From Diphasiastrum complanatum (taxonomy: Eukaryota; Streptophyta; Lycopodiopsida; Lycopodiales; Lycopodiaceae), in contig CM055111.1 of the NCBI GenBank assembly GCA_029204225.1, positions 17,471,019 through 17,535,018 of the forward strand: a stretch of DNA of 64,000 nucleotides, written 5' to 3'. The stretch's first letter is position 1. Every line of letters starts with the position of its first letter. The notes under the pieces are model-generated. The model was given only the letters and a program-made list of their open reading frames with translations. It ran no database searches and had not been told where the DNA came from. The position numbers were made by a program, and so were the translations under genes. Of this stretch, positions 63,252 through 64,000 are shown one piece after another.

Positions 63252-64000
63252 GTTTAATATTCTAGTAATATTGCTACCGATTTGACATAATATTACATCA
63301 TAAAATCTTAAAAAACTACCATAATGATCTTTGATTGATTTTTTTATGTTCCATCATATTAAAAAGTATATTTTATGTAAAATCCTATAGTAAAATATTC
63401 TCATAAAATCTAGAAAAGATTATGATAGTGAGATTGTCAGTTTTTTTTATTACTAAACTATGTTTTTTTGTTGAATGTAGCTTAGTGATTTTGGAAGACA
63501 CATGACCGTCGCGTAGTACAAACAAGGTTTTGATCATGGATATGTCGGCCTTAAGGCTTTTATGAAATCCCATGGATTGTTTTCAATTGTAAACTCTTAA
63601 CCCTTATTGTTTCGTGATTGTTTACTTTGTGGTTTACAAGTAAGTTTAATTTCAATTTAATTGAATCTTTCGATTCTATTTTGTAGAGAGGCTCTACAAC
63701 TTCAAGCGTTCGTGATGTGGAAGAAAGTATGGAAAATATTGAGGAGCAAAATGTGGAAGAGAACATGAATGAGAGCGATGGGGAGTTTGAAGATGGGGAC
63801 ACCAACGTACACCTACAAGACGAAGGAAGCGAGGAGGGAGGAAGTGATGATGAGTAGAGTTTTTAAATTAAATGTAAGGCCTTGTAGAAGACAATATATG
63901 AAGGGAGAATTTATTCTCTCATCAATGTACTTTTTTTTAAATCAATCAATATAATGTTTTGGCACCACATCATTTTTGCAAAAATTTTGAATGCATATAT
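63252..64000. repeat. Right arm of the large inverted repeat (continues past the window)
   Basis: It is the reverse complement of 58762-59632 minus the insertion of about 120 bp. The match still holds at about 63950 and is weak in the last 40 bp, so the outer end may lie near or just beyond 64000. Confidence 0.9.
63687..63857 (+). other. Acidic C-terminal exon, right arm copy
   Basis: Acceptor-like ATTTTGTAG ends at 63686. The 57-codon frame ends at TAG 63855-63857 and matches the left arm copy with very few changes. It is the better placed of the two to be the last exon of a plus-strand gene in the loop. Confidence 0.45.

Overview
This window looks like nuclear DNA of a land plant. It is AT-rich and gene-poor, and it is built almost entirely from plant-type transposable elements: Ty1/copia elements with UBN2-type Gag and an initiator-Met tRNA primer site, a Tat-like Ty3/gypsy element with a TGGCGCCGTTGCC primer site, and CACTA (En/Spm) transposase remnants. 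The species cannot be told from the sequence. No complete ordinary host gene, rRNA, tRNA or CRISPR array was seen. The only host-like genes are a broken EamA-type transporter fragment (9.5-10.2 kb) and a broken SET-domain gene (61.5-62.5 kb).

Layout. 1-600: 3' end and LTR of an old copia element. 964-9200: a composite insertion of a non-autonomous, Gag-coding copia-derived family (here 'family N'), with 820-bp LTRs. Two different internal regions sit in tandem inside one target-site duplication (TTAAC). 9.2-18 kb: transporter pseudogene, a 0.25-kb tandem duplication, scraps of gypsy and copia integrase, a coiled-coil reading frame and unrecognised relics. 18052-41834: a three-level nest. An old Tat-like gypsy element (minus strand, TSD CTCAA) carries in its right-hand LTR a family N element (plus strand, TSD GGATG). 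That element carries in its 3' LTR a nearly new full-length copia element (minus strand, TSD GGTTT) with an intact 1319-residue polyprotein. 41.8-51.6 kb: unique or relic DNA, a 2.2-kb field of decayed repeats, and copia and gypsy scraps. 51604-56664: a further family N copy on the minus strand (TSD ATAAA). 56.7-64 kb: a CACTA-related region with a DUF4216-type exon, a dense cluster of GTGGAT/ATCCAC palindromes, and a large inverted repeat (arms of about 0.75-0.87 kb) that encloses a decayed SET-domain gene and runs off the right edge.

Family N is the main structure of interest. Four internal regions share one design: Gag, CCHC zinc knuckle and the protease active-site motif are kept, most of integrase is deleted, RT and RNase H are absent, and about 285 codons of unrecognised sequence are fused in frame. 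Two copies keep an open 820-codon frame. The full-length copia nested in copy 3 has a related Gag and the same primer-site type, so it is a candidate, unproven, source of trans-acting enzymes. Calls come from reading the sequence and recognising motifs by eye. No database search was run, and percentages are hand estimates.
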